Notes: a model not told the origin generated them from the letters alone. A DNA stretch of 64,000 nucleotides from Anaerolineae bacterium (GCA_023954475.1 JAMLHW010000003.1:248001-312000); one strand, 5' to 3'. Numbered from the stretch's first letter, positions 45,368 through 54,930 are shown. A program made the numbers and translations.

Positions 45368-47185
45368 TTACGCTTCTTCGCGCTCCCTGATGGCGGCAGT
45401 CACAAATCCGGCTGTGAGCGGCAGGCCGTCCTGATAAGCTATCGATCTCATTTTTGTCGCGATGTCAGACATTTCTGATTGCAGAATGGTGTGCATTTGA
45501 CCATCGCGGTTCATTTCGATGACATAGACGCGATCATAACGTTCGACAAAAGCGCGTACATCGCCATTGATTGGCAGTGCCCGCAGTCGCAGCGTCGCTG
45601 TTTCAATACCCACTTTGCTCAGACGGTGGCGGGCTTCTTCAATAGCAGGCCATGTCGTGCCGTAGAAGATGATGCCGATATTGGCATCGTCGTTGTCTTC
45701 GACGACGGGTGCTGGAACCATTTTGCGTGCCGTATCGAATTTGTGGACAAGGCGCTTCATATTGTTCGCCCAATCCTCGGGGCGTTCACTGTAGAGTGCC
45801 TGTTCATTGTGGCCTGTGCCACGCGCGAAGTAGGCGGCACGCGGATGGTCAGTGCCGGGTAATGTGCGGTACGGAATGCCATCGCCGTCAACATCTTTGT
45901 AGCGGGCAAATCCGAGTTCTTCAACTTGTTCGGCCGAAAGTACTTTCCCGCGCTTGATCGGCTCGTCTGGCATCGTAAACGGCTCTGTCATCCAATAGTT
46001 CATACCCAGATCGAGGTCACTCAGGACGAGCACGAGTGTCTGCAATTCTTCCGCCAGATTGAATGCTGTCGTACCCATCGTGAAGCATTCCTCAGTTGTG
46101 GCCGGGAAAAGCAGCACGTTTTTTGTATCGCCGTGTCCGAGGTAATAGGAGAAAATGACATCACCCTGTCCGGTGCGAGTGGGCAAGCCGGTGCTGGGGC
46201 CGACACGCTGGATGTCCCAGATGACCGCCGGTACTTCGGCGAAGTAGGCCAATCCGGCAAATTCAGCCATGAGCGACACGCCCGGGCCTGAAGTCGCCGT
46301 CATTGCACGTCCGCCTGCCCAGCCGGCACCGACGACCATCCCGATGGCAGCCAGTTCGTCTTCGGCTTGAATGACGACGAGCGAATCTTCGTCGCGCAGC
46401 GCCGTGCGATAGCCGTTGATCGCATCGACAACGCTGGTGGAGGGGGTAATCGGATACCAGGCGACAAATGAGGCGCCTCCGACCAGAGCGCCTAAGCCTG
46501 CCGCTTCATTGCCCGTAATCAGGATTTTGCCTTCTGTAGCATTCATCGGTTCAACGCGGAACGGGTCGACTTTTTCGATGTTCTCTTCTGTCCAATCATA
46601 TGCCATTTGGATGACTGACATATTCTGTTCCACAAGTTTGCGGCGGTTGCCAAAATTGTGCATGAGTGCTGCATCGATTACATTCATGTCAATGCCGAGG
46701 ATGCTGGCGAGTGCGCCGACGTAGACCATGTTAGTGAGATAATCTTTGATGCGGCCTTTTGTGCCCGTTTCGCGAATGATTGGATTGACCGGAATGCGAT
46801 AGAAAATGATGTCATCGCGGTCGGGAGCACCTTGCCACTCTTCAGGCAGGACGCAGACACCACCACTGGGCAATTCCTGGATATCGTTGATCAGGGTGGC
46901 CTGGTTGAAGGCTACGAGAAACTTGGAATCGTCTTTGCGCGCGATGTACCCTTCGCGGCTGACGCGAATCTGGAACCAGGTCGGCAAACCCTGAATGTTA
47001 GATGGAAACAGGTTTTTGCCATTGACGGGAATGCCCATTTTGAACAGGGCACGCATGATGGTCATATTGCTGGTTTGGCTGCCTGTGCCGTTGGCCGTGG
47101 CGACGTTGATGACGAAGTCATTGACGATTGGGTCACGATCTTCGGGCGAAGCAACCGATTGTGGTGTGGCTTCAAGGACACTCAT
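45368..47185 (-). CDS. korA: 2-oxoacid:ferredoxin oxidoreductase, fused gamma-alpha subunit
   Basis: A 605-residue fusion. Residues ~20-190 form the gamma domain (ATANGTGSQTSNMTIMRALF, then GYIARKDDSKFLVAF). Residues ~215 onward form the alpha (pyrimidine-binding) domain with GNEAAGLGALVGG, YPITPSTSVVDAI, TATSGPGVSLMAEF and a final domain II/VI. This fusion with the short beta subunit is typical of KorAB enzymes in many bacteria and archaea. It is transcribed with korB and follows a GntR-type regulator gene. Confidence 0.93.
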   Translation of the reverse strand: MSVLEATPQSVASPEDRDPIVNDFVINVATANGTGSQTSNMTIMRALFKMGIPVNGKNLFPSNIQGLPTWFQIRVSREGYIARKDDSKFLVAFNQATLINDIQELPSGGVCVLPEEWQGAPDRDDIIFYRIPVNPIIRETGTKGRIKDYLTNMVYVGALASILGIDMNVIDAALMHNFGNRRKLVEQNMSVIQMAYDWTEENIEKVDPFRVEPMNATEGKILITGNEAAGLGALVGGASFVAWYPITPSTSVVDAINGYRTALRDEDSLVVIQAEDELAAIGMVVGAGWAGGRAMTATSGPGVSLMAEFAGLAYFAEVPAVIWDIQRVGPSTGLPTRTGQGDVIFSYYLGHGDTKNVLLFPATTEECFTMGTTAFNLAEELQTLVLVLSDLDLGMNYWMTEPFTMPDEPIKRGKVLSAEQVEELGFARYKDVDGDGIPYRTLPGTDHPRAAYFARGTGHNEQALYSERPEDWANNMKRLVHKFDTARKMVPAPVVEDNDDANIGIIFYGTTWPAIEEARHRLSKVGIETATLRLRALPINGDVRAFVERYDRVYVIEMNRDGQMHTILQSEMSDIATKMRSIAYQDGLPLTAGFVTAAIREREEA

Positions 47186-47211
47186 CGAATAATACTCCTT
47201 TCCGAGAACAA

Positions 47212-47922
47212 TTAGCGACCGTTAGCCTGTACTGAGGCCGGGGTCGTGGTTAACAGGTTAAAGTGGTCGATCAGGATTTGGCGCCCGTCGTCGAAGCGCC
47301 CGTCGGCCAACGCGTCGACGATACGCGCATGGTATGACCAGATGGTTTGGAAGTATTCGTAACTTTGGTAGCGGGTCAACTCTGTCGCGTCGTAAGCGTC
47401 CCAATAGGCGGTGAGCAGGCCGATGATGAAGGGATTGTCGATTCGGCCGAAAATGGTCATGTGCAGATCGCGATGTTCGTTGTAAGGAATCTGGATGCCA
47501 TTATCACCTCCACCAAGTTTGCGCTGCGCCGTTTCAACAACTTTTTGCAAGCGCGCGATGTCTTGCGGCAGCAACTGCATCACCGCTTCGTCCCAGAATA
47601 TCGTTTCCAGACCCCGGCGTAACTGGCTGATCTGTTCAAACGAGGCTTCTTCCATCGCCAGCGCAAACAACGTGCCGGGCACGACGACCGGAACGAAGCT
47701 GAACGGTTCGCGCGTCATGCCGACGCGTGGTTTAACGGAAACCAGACCGAGCGCACGGGCGTGCTCGAGTTGTTCGCGCAATTTGCCGACGCTAATTCCC
47801 AATTCCTGACTGATTTCAGTCAATGTCGGCAGTTTATCGCCCGGTGACACATCGTGGTCGATAAGGTATTGCAGAAAAGTAGAATCCAGTTTCTCTAAAC
47901 GCATTGATCGAATAAATCCCAT
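47212..47922 (-). CDS. GntR/FadR-like transcriptional regulator
   Basis: A 236-residue protein. The winged-helix N-terminus (PGDKLPTLTEISQELGIS, then KLREQLEHARALGLV) matches GntR proteins; the C-terminal all-helical ligand domain has the FadR/FCD pattern, with potential metal ligands in NEHRDLHMTIF and YHARIVDAL. It is 26 bp upstream of korA on the same strand, so local control of korAB by an organic acid or acyl compound is likely. The start is uncertain (47922 or 47904). TATAAT lies upstream, complement of 47939-47944. Confidence 0.85.
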   Translation of the reverse strand: MGFIRSMRLEKLDSTFLQYLIDHDVSPGDKLPTLTEISQELGISVGKLREQLEHARALGLVSVKPRVGMTREPFSFVPVVVPGTLFALAMEEASFEQISQLRRGLETIFWDEAVMQLLPQDIARLQKVVETAQRKLGGGDNGIQIPYNEHRDLHMTIFGRIDNPFIIGLLTAYWDAYDATELTRYQSYEYFQTIWSYHARIVDALADGRFDDGRQILIDHFNLLTTTPASVQANGR

Positions 47923-47938
47923 ATTACGATTAATTAGA

Positions 47939-47944
47939 ATTATA
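47939..47944 (-). promoter_or_regulatory. Possible -10 box of the gntR-korAB unit
   Basis: A perfect TATAAT (complement of 47939-47944) lies 16 bp before the chosen regulator start. No good -35 box is found at 16-18 bp, so an activated promoter is possible. The divergent histone-deacetylase gene begins about 65 bp away. Confidence 0.4.
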
Positions 47945-48009
47945 CACCTTTTTCTTGTTCGTAGCGACAAATCTACATGAAATTGCTACTATTTGCTCAG
48001 CAGAATTCC

Positions 48010-48906
48010 ATGAAGATTTACTATCACGATCATTTTGTATTGCCCTTGCCGGAAGGCCATCGTTTTCCGATGGCGAAATACCGCTTGCTGCGCGAGCGCA
48101 TCGTCGCGGCGAAGCTGGTCGATCCGGCAGATTTGCAAGTAGCGGATGGTGCGACGGATAGTGAGATTTTGCGTGCGCATTCGGCCGAATATCTGCATAA
48201 AGTCAAAAACGGCCTACTGACACAAAAAGAAATCCGCCGCATTGGGTTCCCTTGGTCACCGGAACTGGTAGAGCGTTCACGGCGGTCGGCCGGCAGCACC
48301 GTCGCGGCATGTCGTGCAGCGCTTACGGGTGACATTGGCGTCAATCTCGCCGGTGGCACGCATCATGCACACCGCGACTGGGGCGAAGGGTACTGCGTGT
48401 TTAACGATGCTGTTATCGCAGCCCGCTCCATGCAGGCAGAAGGGAAAGTACGACGTGTGGCCGTGATCGATTGCGATGTCCATCAAGGCAATGGAACGGC
48501 GGCGCTGACTGCCGGCGATGCATCGATCTTTACGTTTTCAATACACGGTGAAAAGAATTTTCCGTACCGCAAATGTGCCGGTGACCTCGACATTGGGCTG
48601 CCTGATGGAACGACTGACGAATCGTATCTGGAGGCGCTGGAACACAGTTTGTGGCGCGTTTTCACGCGGGGACGACCGGAGCTGGTCATTTATCTGTCTG
48701 GAGCGGATGCGTTTGCCGGTGACCGGCTGGGGCGGCTGGCGTTGACAAAAGACGGGCTGGCGGCGCGGGATCGGATGGTGATGGGTGCGTGTCTCGATGC
48801 CGGCGTGCCGTTTGCGGTGGCGATGGCGGGCGGCTACGCAGCGGACGTAGCCGACACCGCCGATATTCATTTCAACACGGTGCGGTTGGCCGCATCGCTG
48901 CTGTAA
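48010..48906 (+). CDS. Histone deacetylase superfamily (AcuC/acetylpolyamine amidohydrolase-like)
   Basis: A 298-residue zinc-dependent deacetylase-like protein. It has GGTHHAHRDWGEGYCVFND (active-site His pair), the zinc ligands in VIDCDVHQGNG, and SGADAFAGDRLG for the third ligand. Bacterial members deacetylate proteins such as acetyl-CoA synthetase, or polyamines. I start at 48010 (MKIYYHDHF); the frame can extend 11 residues. It diverges from the gntR-korAB unit and its stop abuts the stop of the LiaF-like gene. Confidence 0.9.
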   Translation: MKIYYHDHFVLPLPEGHRFPMAKYRLLRERIVAAKLVDPADLQVADGATDSEILRAHSAEYLHKVKNGLLTQKEIRRIGFPWSPELVERSRRSAGSTVAACRAALTGDIGVNLAGGTHHAHRDWGEGYCVFNDAVIAARSMQAEGKVRRVAVIDCDVHQGNGTAALTAGDASIFTFSIHGEKNFPYRKCAGDLDIGLPDGTTDESYLEALEHSLWRVFTRGRPELVIYLSGADAFAGDRLGRLALTKDGLAARDRMVMGACLDAGVPFAVAMAGGYAADVADTADIHFNTVRLAASLL

Positions 48907-49602
48907 TTACTTGATTTCGATGCCGCCGAAGAGAGCGGTGCCTCGGATAATGATCTCGGCCGATTCTCCCGGCAGTGCCTTGCGTTGACGACGCTTGTCT
49001 TCAAATCCGCCAAAAATCGGCGTGATGTGCGTTTGAATCAATGTATCCGGTGACGCTTTGATCTCCATGCCGCCAAACATGGCGAAAACATGAATGATGG
49101 CCGGAGGTTCAGCGACTTGCACGTCGGTGATATCCAGTTCCACACCACCAAACACCGCTGTCAAATCACCGCCTTCAAATGATTGTGCTGTGCTGCGCTG
49201 TGAGTTGCCGCTGAACATGGCAAATAGCTTGAGATACTCGTTGCCGTTGGTGTTGCTACCGTCCTGACCACGCGCTCGGTCAATAATGATAACCAGGCCA
49301 ACGATCACCAGCGCCAACGGCCAAAGACGCCATACATTTGACCACGAAATGATGTCTAGTGCTGCCAACTGGGCTATGCTGCCGAAAACGATCAGGATCA
49401 ACGCGCCGCCCCAATTGGTAAATCGACTGGCAATCAATATCCATACGCCGAGCAGGACGATCAATGAGGGGATCCATACTGTCAAATTGCTAAAATCGGC
49501 CAGACCAAGCGTTTGTAGCAGGAACACCACGCCCAACGCCACGATGACAAATCCGACTACCAATTGTGCTGATGGGCCACGATGCTGTGTTTTCTCTTTC
49601 AT
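48907..49602 (-). CDS. LiaF-like / DUF5668 membrane protein
   Basis: A 231-residue protein with four hydrophobic helices (~14-108, of the LiaF transmembrane type) followed by a soluble beta-helix-like domain made of repeated AVFGGVELD, AMFGGMEIKA, PIFGGFED and ALFGGIEI units. This is the arrangement of LiaF/VraT-type modulators of envelope-stress signalling. No kinase/regulator pair is adjacent; the nearest lies at 39.8-41.7 kb. It converges with the deacetylase gene with zero spacing. Confidence 0.85.
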   Translation of the reverse strand: MKEKTQHRGPSAQLVVGFVIVALGVVFLLQTLGLADFSNLTVWIPSLIVLLGVWILIASRFTNWGGALILIVFGSIAQLAALDIISWSNVWRLWPLALVIVGLVIIIDRARGQDGSNTNGNEYLKLFAMFSGNSQRSTAQSFEGGDLTAVFGGVELDITDVQVAEPPAIIHVFAMFGGMEIKASPDTLIQTHITPIFGGFEDKRRQRKALPGESAEIIIRGTALFGGIEIK

Positions 49603-49877
49603 GTAAGTCGCTCCTGATGTGAAGACACGTCAATCTGAAACCCTATACGCGTCAGTTGCCGAAATGTTGCACTGTATCCTGCGTAATAATCGAATGTGCC
49701 CATAATACTGGCTTGGCCGGGTCGCCACGCAGGCTGAGTTCTGTTGTAATCAATATTGATGACCAGATCAAAAATCGGCAGCATGAACTTTGCGTTGATT
49801 TGCAGTTTTTGTAAACTGACAATAAGAACATCGGCCGATCTTTGCACTTGCCGGCAGTGAGACACTACAATTAGCAA

Positions 49878-51872
49878 ATGGGATTTCACGGTGGCGGCTG
49901 GTTCGCCTTTATCCGGTACGACGAAGAACAAGACCAACCGCACGTGACACGAGAGTTGTTACGACGTGTGTGGGAATATGCACGTCCCTACAAACTGCAA
50001 ATCGTTGTCCTGATCATCACTGTCTCTGTTATCTCCGGCCTTTCCCTCATCCCACCATTACTCTATAAATCCCTGATCGACACGGCGATTCCGGAAGAGA
50101 ATTTTGCGCTACTAAATCTGTTGGCATTGGGCATGATCATTGTGCCGATTCTCAATGGCTTAATTGGTGTCGCTCAACGCAATCTCAGTGCGCGTGTTGG
50201 TGAAGGCATTATCTACGATTTACGCCGCAGCCTGTATGGTCATATGCAGCGTATGTCGCTGCGCTTTTTCACAGAGACGCGCACCGGCGAGTTGATGTCG
50301 CGACTCAATAACGACGTGATCGGTGCGCAACGTGCGGTCACAGGTACCATGCTGAATATTGTCTCCAATACAGTGTCGGTACTGTTTACCCTGGGTATCA
50401 TGCTCGTGCTGGATTGGCGGTTGACGCTGATTTCGCTGGTGATCTTGCCGATTTTCATCGTGGCGGCACGCAGTATTGCCCGTAGATTGCGCCTGATTCA
50501 GCGGCAGTCGCTCATTTATTCGTCAGAAATGAATGCGACGATGAATGAGACCCTCAACGTGAGCGGGGCGTTGTTGGTCAAATTATTCGGCCGAGAGCGA
50601 TACGAAATGAGCCGGTTTAGCAAACATGCGACTGATGTGCGGGATATTGGCGTGCGCTCGGCAACGATTGGTCGCTGGTTTATGCTCATTTTGGGCGGTG
50701 CCACTGCTGTCGGTACGGCGCTCGTCTTTTGGCTGGGCGGTCAATTCGTATTGCGCGATATTGGCGGTTTCACGCTGGGGACATTGGTGGCATTTGGTGC
50801 CTATCTGACGCAGTTGTATGGTCCGCTCACGTCGCTGACGAACGCGCCGGTCGAGTTTGCGACATCGATGGTCAGCTTTGAACGCGTTTTTGAAGTGCTC
50901 GACATTCCGATTGAAATCGTTGAAAAGCCGGACGCGAAGCCGCTGCCTGCTGTGCAAGGACGGATTGAGTTTAGCGATGTTACATTCAGTTACACGGGTG
51001 ACAGCAAAGCCGGTCTGGATGAGGTGGCCCGATTTACCTGGGGTGGCAATGAGGCGCATTTGAAGCGTGGCAAAGCGCGTGATAGTGAGGAAGTGGATGA
51101 TTCGGCCGAAACCGTCACCCCCCAACGCCGCAACGCCCTCGACAATATCAGCTTCACCATTGAGCCAGGCCAACTGGTTGCGCTCGTCGGTCCGAGCGGA
51201 GCCGGTAAAACATCGGTCACTTACCTGATTCCGCGTTTGTATGATCCGCAGGCAGGCAGTATTCTGATAGATGGCATTGATATTCGCGACATTCCCTTGG
51301 AATCGCTGGCTGAGAATATCGGTATGGTCACACAGGAAACGTACCTGTTTTACGATACCATTCGCGCCAATCTGCTGTACGCACGCCCCGATGCCAGTGA
51401 CGCTGACCTCGTCGCGGCGGCCAGGGCGGCCAACATACATGAGTTTGTCATGTCATTGCCTGACCGCTATGATACAGTTGTCGGTGAACGAGGCTATCGG
51501 TTGAGCGGCGGTGAGCGGCAGCGCATGGCGATTGCCCGGGTGCTGTTGAAGAATCCGCGCATTTTAGTGTTGGATGAAGCGACGTCGAGCCTCGATTCGT
51601 TGTCGGAAGCGCTGATTCAAGAGGCGCTGGCACGGGTGATGCAAGGCCGCAGCAGTCTGGTTATTGCACATCGGTTGTCTACGGTGTTATCGGCCGATAC
51701 AATCCTCGTGCTTGATCAGGGCCGCATTGTCGAACGCGGCACACATGCCGACTTGTTGGCGCAGAATGGACTGTACGCGACAATTTATCGCACGCAATTC
51801 GAACCGGAGCCGACTGATTCGGCCGAATTAGAACCAGAGCGCATTCACAGCGCAACTACACCAATACTTTAG
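49878..51872 (+). CDS. ABC exporter (fused permease-ATPase) with an insertion in the ATPase domain
   Basis: A 664-residue half-transporter of the MsbA/BmrA type. The six-helix membrane domain covers ~30-345. The ATPase domain has Walker A VGPSGAGKTS, signature LSGGERQR, Walker B ILVLDEATSSLD and switch His in VIAHRLSTV. An unusual feature is about 40 extra, charged residues (~378-418) between the first ATPase strand FSDVTFSYTGD and ALDNISFTIEPG, where other exporters have only a short turn; this insert includes a TCGGCCGA copy. The substrate is unknown. The thioredoxin-like gene follows by 14 bp. Confidence 0.9.
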   Translation: MGFHGGGWFAFIRYDEEQDQPHVTRELLRRVWEYARPYKLQIVVLIITVSVISGLSLIPPLLYKSLIDTAIPEENFALLNLLALGMIIVPILNGLIGVAQRNLSARVGEGIIYDLRRSLYGHMQRMSLRFFTETRTGELMSRLNNDVIGAQRAVTGTMLNIVSNTVSVLFTLGIMLVLDWRLTLISLVILPIFIVAARSIARRLRLIQRQSLIYSSEMNATMNETLNVSGALLVKLFGRERYEMSRFSKHATDVRDIGVRSATIGRWFMLILGGATAVGTALVFWLGGQFVLRDIGGFTLGTLVAFGAYLTQLYGPLTSLTNAPVEFATSMVSFERVFEVLDIPIEIVEKPDAKPLPAVQGRIEFSDVTFSYTGDSKAGLDEVARFTWGGNEAHLKRGKARDSEEVDDSAETVTPQRRNALDNISFTIEPGQLVALVGPSGAGKTSVTYLIPRLYDPQAGSILIDGIDIRDIPLESLAENIGMVTQETYLFYDTIRANLLYARPDASDADLVAAARAANIHEFVMSLPDRYDTVVGERGYRLSGGERQRMAIARVLLKNPRILVLDEATSSLDSLSEALIQEALARVMQGRSSLVIAHRLSTVLSADTILVLDQGRIVERGTHADLLAQNGLYATIYRTQFEPEPTDSAELEPERIHSATTPIL

Positions 51873-51886
51873 GAGTTTGAAACAAT

Positions 51887-52669
51887 ATGACCAGGAAATC
51901 ATCGAGCCGTACAAGCTCGCGCAATACAAAGTCGACAAATGATGGGCCGAACTGGGTCATCATTGGCAGTATCGTCGGTGTCGGAGCCTTGTTACTCATT
52001 ATCTTGATTTTTGCATCCAACCTGAGCGGCAGCAACGAAGTCAGCACCGCTGCTATTGCTACCGAAGGCGCCGCTTCCTCCACTGTAGAAGCAGAACGTC
52101 AGGAATTGGCTGCAACGGGTTTACTGCCTTATTGTGAAAACAACCCCGAGCGTTGTTTCAGTCAAGGTGATCCCAATGCGCCGGTGACTATCTTTGAGTT
52201 CTCCGACTATGGTTGCCCACATTGTCGCAATTTTAATCTGGACAATCTGGATTCAATTCGCGCCGAACACATCGATACCGGCAACGTGTATTGGGTTACT
52301 GTGCCATATGGGTTGACACAGCAAGGTGGCGTTGTCCAATATCTGCCCAGTGCAGCGGCGACGCTTTGCGCCAATGAACAAGGTGGGGCTGTTGAATTCC
52401 ATCATGAATTGTTCCAGATTCAGCAAAGCTCACGAGCGAATACCGACGGTGCCTTTATGGATATTGCAGAGGCGCTGGGGTTGGATACGGATGCGTTTGA
52501 ACAATGCCTGGACAGTAACCGGTACAATGCCGTTGTGTTAGCCAACATCGATCTGGCCAACAATATCGGCGTGCGTTCCACACCGACCTTTGTCATCAAT
52601 GGCGATATGGTGCCCGGCAACGATCCCGCCACCATCCGTCAACGTATTCAAGCCAATCTTAGTGGATAG
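51887..52669 (+). CDS. DsbA-like membrane-anchored thiol oxidoreductase
   Basis: A 260-residue protein: a Ser/Arg/Thr-rich cytoplasmic start, one membrane helix (~24-46), a linker, then a DsbA-type thioredoxin domain (~85-258) with active site CPHC in FSDYGCPHCRNF and the cis-Pro motif VRSTPTFVING. It would oxidise or isomerise disulphides outside the membrane. The DsbB/BdbC-like gene 600 bp downstream is its probable reoxidation partner. AGGAG lies upstream. Confidence 0.88.
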   Translation: MTRKSSSRTSSRNTKSTNDGPNWVIIGSIVGVGALLLIILIFASNLSGSNEVSTAAIATEGAASSTVEAERQELAATGLLPYCENNPERCFSQGDPNAPVTIFEFSDYGCPHCRNFNLDNLDSIRAEHIDTGNVYWVTVPYGLTQQGGVVQYLPSAAATLCANEQGGAVEFHHELFQIQQSSRANTDGAFMDIAEALGLDTDAFEQCLDSNRYNAVVLANIDLANNIGVRSTPTFVINGDMVPGNDPATIRQRIQANLSG

Positions 52670-52721
52670 ATTTTCAGCGAAAATCAAATGAACTGAAGCA
52701 CATCTGTGATTTTTCGGGCGT

Positions 52722-52751
52722 GAGCTTGTCGCAACTGATTGTGACAGGCTC
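52722..52751. other. Stable hairpin after the DsbA-like gene
   Basis: GAGCTTGTCGCAA (52722-52734) pairs with TTGTGACAGGCTC (52739-52751) over 13 positions, two of which are G-U or mismatched on one strand. There is no T run, so its role as a terminator is uncertain. Confidence 0.4.
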
Positions 52752-52816
52752 AGCTTGAGTAGCTCTTAATGGCTGCGCTTCGCATTCTGTTTTGTAACTG
52801 ACGGCCCGTGCAAACA

Positions 52817-53254
52817 ATGATATTTGCGTCACTTTCTCCCGAACGTAGCGGCAAAGCCCGAATCCTGTGCCTGATCGCGTTATTGCTGGTGGCTGTTGCT
52901 GCCGTTGCCTGCGGTGAAGGTGTGCCGGACCCGGAAGATATTCCCGGCAGCGGACCGGAACGGGGCGAACAGCTTTTCCTGCTGAATCCGTTGGGCGCAT
53001 CGCCTGGTTGCAGCACGTGTCATGCCGTGGATTCGGATGAAACGCTGGTTGGTCCGTCGCTGCGCGACATTGCCAGGGTAGCGGAAGAGCAGACAACGGG
53101 ATTATCGGCCGAAGCGTATTTGCACGAAGCATTGCTCAATCCGGATACACATTTGGCGACCGAATTCAACCCCGGCGCGATGCCGCGCTATGGTGAATTA
53201 CTTTCCGACGCGTCGATTGACGATTTGGTCGCCTATATGCTGACCTTGCGCTGA
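52817..53254 (+). CDS. Small c-type cytochrome, predicted lipoprotein
   Basis: A 145-residue protein with a hydrophobic signal ending in a lipobox-like VAAVAC, then a class I cytochrome c domain: heme-binding CSTCH, and a probable axial Met in FNPGAMPRYG. It ends with a typical helix, DDLVAYMLTL. A GTG at 52808 is an alternative start; neither has a clear binding site. Placed between the DsbA-like and DsbB-like genes, it may share their need for oxidative folding or carry electrons for an external oxidase. Confidence 0.85.
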   Translation: MIFASLSPERSGKARILCLIALLLVAVAAVACGEGVPDPEDIPGSGPERGEQLFLLNPLGASPGCSTCHAVDSDETLVGPSLRDIARVAEEQTTGLSAEAYLHEALLNPDTHLATEFNPGAMPRYGELLSDASIDDLVAYMLTLR

Positions 53255-53286
53255 GTTGAACAATACAATACGGACAAATTGCGATA

Positions 53287-53736
53287 ATGGAAACAAGATC
53301 AGACTGGTTTAACGACTTCATCTCCAAATACGGTGTGGCATTGGCGTCAATCGTCGCGTTGGCCGCGACATTGGGCAGTCTGTACTTCAGCGAAGTGCGT
53401 CATTTTGTGCCGTGTACTCTGTGCTGGTACCAACGCATCCTGATGTATCCGTTGGTCATCATCACGCTGGTAGGAATGATTACCCAAGATGATCTTGTGC
53501 CCAATTACGTGCTGCCGTTTTCTGTCATCGGCATCGGCGTATCGACCTATCATTATTTGATGCAATTGGGATACATCACCAGCGGTACAGCGTGTGCCGT
53601 CGGTGTGCCGTGCAGCGGTCGCTACATCAATTGGCTTGGTTTTGTCACGATTCCGTTTCTGGCTTTGACGGCGTTCGTTTTGATCACAGTGTTGATGGTG
53701 TTGGTGCTGCGCGCCCATCGACGCGCCGACGCGTAG
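53287..53736 (+). CDS. DsbB/BdbC-like disulphide bond formation protein
   Basis: A 149-residue protein with four membrane helices and the two Cys pairs of the family: CTLC followed by WYQRILMYP, and C-x5-C in ACAVGVPCSG. It passes electrons from a DsbA-like partner to quinone. The partner is most likely the anchored thioredoxin encoded at 51887-52669. Same strand, 32 bp after the cytochrome gene. Confidence 0.9.
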   Translation: METRSDWFNDFISKYGVALASIVALAATLGSLYFSEVRHFVPCTLCWYQRILMYPLVIITLVGMITQDDLVPNYVLPFSVIGIGVSTYHYLMQLGYITSGTACAVGVPCSGRYINWLGFVTIPFLALTAFVLITVLMVLVLRAHRRADA

Positions 53737-53762
53737 CACAGTTTGACAAACCGTCTGCCTGG

Positions 53763-54878
53763 CTATCTCTCGGTGAAGAAAGGCGAGTCGTCGGAGGATT
53801 CAGAGTTTTCGGCCGATGCTGCTTCTTCCGTCCGTTGTAGTGCTTCTACCGGCGTCACATCCATATTGTCCAGCCACTCACCGACAATGTGAGCGCCCAG
53901 AACCGGCGCATAAATCGAACGCGTCGTCCCAATGTCGGCGTGCCCCAAAAACTCCTGTACCACCTCGATAGGAATACCCTCGCGCAGCAACTGCGTGGCC
54001 CGGAAATGGCGAAAATCATGGGCCGACAGTGACTCGTGCAGCCCTTCGGCGCGCACCGCTTTTTTAACGATATTGTGCGCTGATGTGGCTGAAAGCCGGG
54101 CGTTGAGTCGGTTGCGGCTATGGGCGACAAACAGCGCCCGATTGCTGTCGGTGCGCTCTTTCAGGTAGGCGCGAATACTTTCCAGCGCATAATCGCGGAA
54201 GTAGAGCGTGCGTGCCCGATTGCCTTTGCCGATGATGGTGGCATATCTGGCGCGGCCTTGATCGATGTTGGTGCGATTGAGGGCGACGACTTCGCTGATG
54301 CGTGCTGCCGTGGAATAAAACGTGTGGACCAAAGCGCGATTGCGTAAGAGTGACAGCCGGTGATTATAACGATCGTTTTCCGGCGGCAAGGGCAGGGTGT
54401 CGTAGTAATGCACGATGCGTGGAACGTCGGCGCGGGCGTGTTCGAGATCGACGACATTGGCGGCCATATTGCGGTCTACTTTGCGACGGCGAATATGGCG
54501 GCGCAGCTTATTCAAATCCACATCGGCCGATAAAATATCCAATCCATCCAGATAATCGAGATAACCCAACACGGCAGCGGTATAGGTCGTCACTGTGGCG
54601 CGCGAACGATTGGCGGTCAGCCAGGTTCTGAACTCGAGTGCCGTTGCCGTGGTCAGCAAGTCCGGGTTGAGCGGCCATTCGTTTTCGGCCGAATAGCCGT
54701 CTTTCTCGAAATGTTGCAGCCAATCGGCAAACAGACGCAATCCGCTGCGATAGGTCTGTTCCGTCTTCAGGCTTTGTGCGCCGGCCTCCTGCAGGAAGCT
54801 CTCCGCATAAAGCCATGACGGTTGATCCGGCAGCGACCGCCCGGATATCGATAGTTTTCTTGCGTTTCCTCGACTCAT
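53763..54878 (-). CDS. Tyrosine recombinase (XerC/XerD-like)
   Basis: A 371-residue site-specific recombinase. The N-terminal SAM-like DNA-binding domain covers ~25-140. The catalytic domain has Arg in STAARISEV, Lys in GKGNRART, the HxxR box DFRHFRAT preceded by SAHDF, the second His in [12 protein letters not shown], and the Tyr nucleophile in SIYAPV. The C-terminal tail is acidic. The gene carries three TCGGCCGA copies and normal composition, so it looks resident. It lacks an obvious IntI-specific insert, so it is probably not the integrase of the attC-like element nearby. Confidence 0.9.
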   Translation of the reverse strand: MSRGNARKLSISGRSLPDQPSWLYAESFLQEAGAQSLKTEQTYRSGLRLFADWLQHFEKDGYSAENEWPLNPDLLTTATALEFRTWLTANRSRATVTTYTAAVLGYLDYLDGLDILSADVDLNKLRRHIRRRKVDRNMAANVVDLEHARADVPRIVHYYDTLPLPPENDRYNHRLSLLRNRALVHTFYSTAARISEVVALNRTNIDQGRARYATIIGKGNRARTLYFRDYALESIRAYLKERTDSNRALFVAHSRNRLNARLSATSAHNIVKKAVRAEGLHESLSAHDFRHFRATQLLREGIPIEVVQEFLGHADIGTTRSIYAPVLGAHIVGEWLDNMDVTPVEALQRTEEAASAENSESSDDSPFFTER

Positions 54879-54930
54879 GCTTAAGATAATAACATGTGAT
54901 CAACAACTGACAAAGTCACGGGAGTCGTCT

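Noticed and set aside
49599-49943. 114-codon minus-strand open frame upstream of the ABC exporter
   Set aside because: It overlaps the start of the exporter gene and the end of the LiaF-like gene region, has no recognisable motif and no ribosome-binding site; taken as chance.
52674-53132. 152-codon minus-strand open frame over the cytochrome c gene
   Set aside because: Antisense to a clear CSTCH cytochrome gene; no family features.
53763-54878. The tyrosine recombinase as an integron integrase (IntI) for the attC-like site
   Set aside because: No IntI-specific insert was recognised near the HxxR box, it is 1.5 kb away across two housekeeping-type genes, and it carries native palindromes. 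A XerC/D-like role is simpler.
53730-54930. A dif or attachment site beside the recombinase gene
   Set aside because: I looked for a dif-like two-arm site and found none that convinced.
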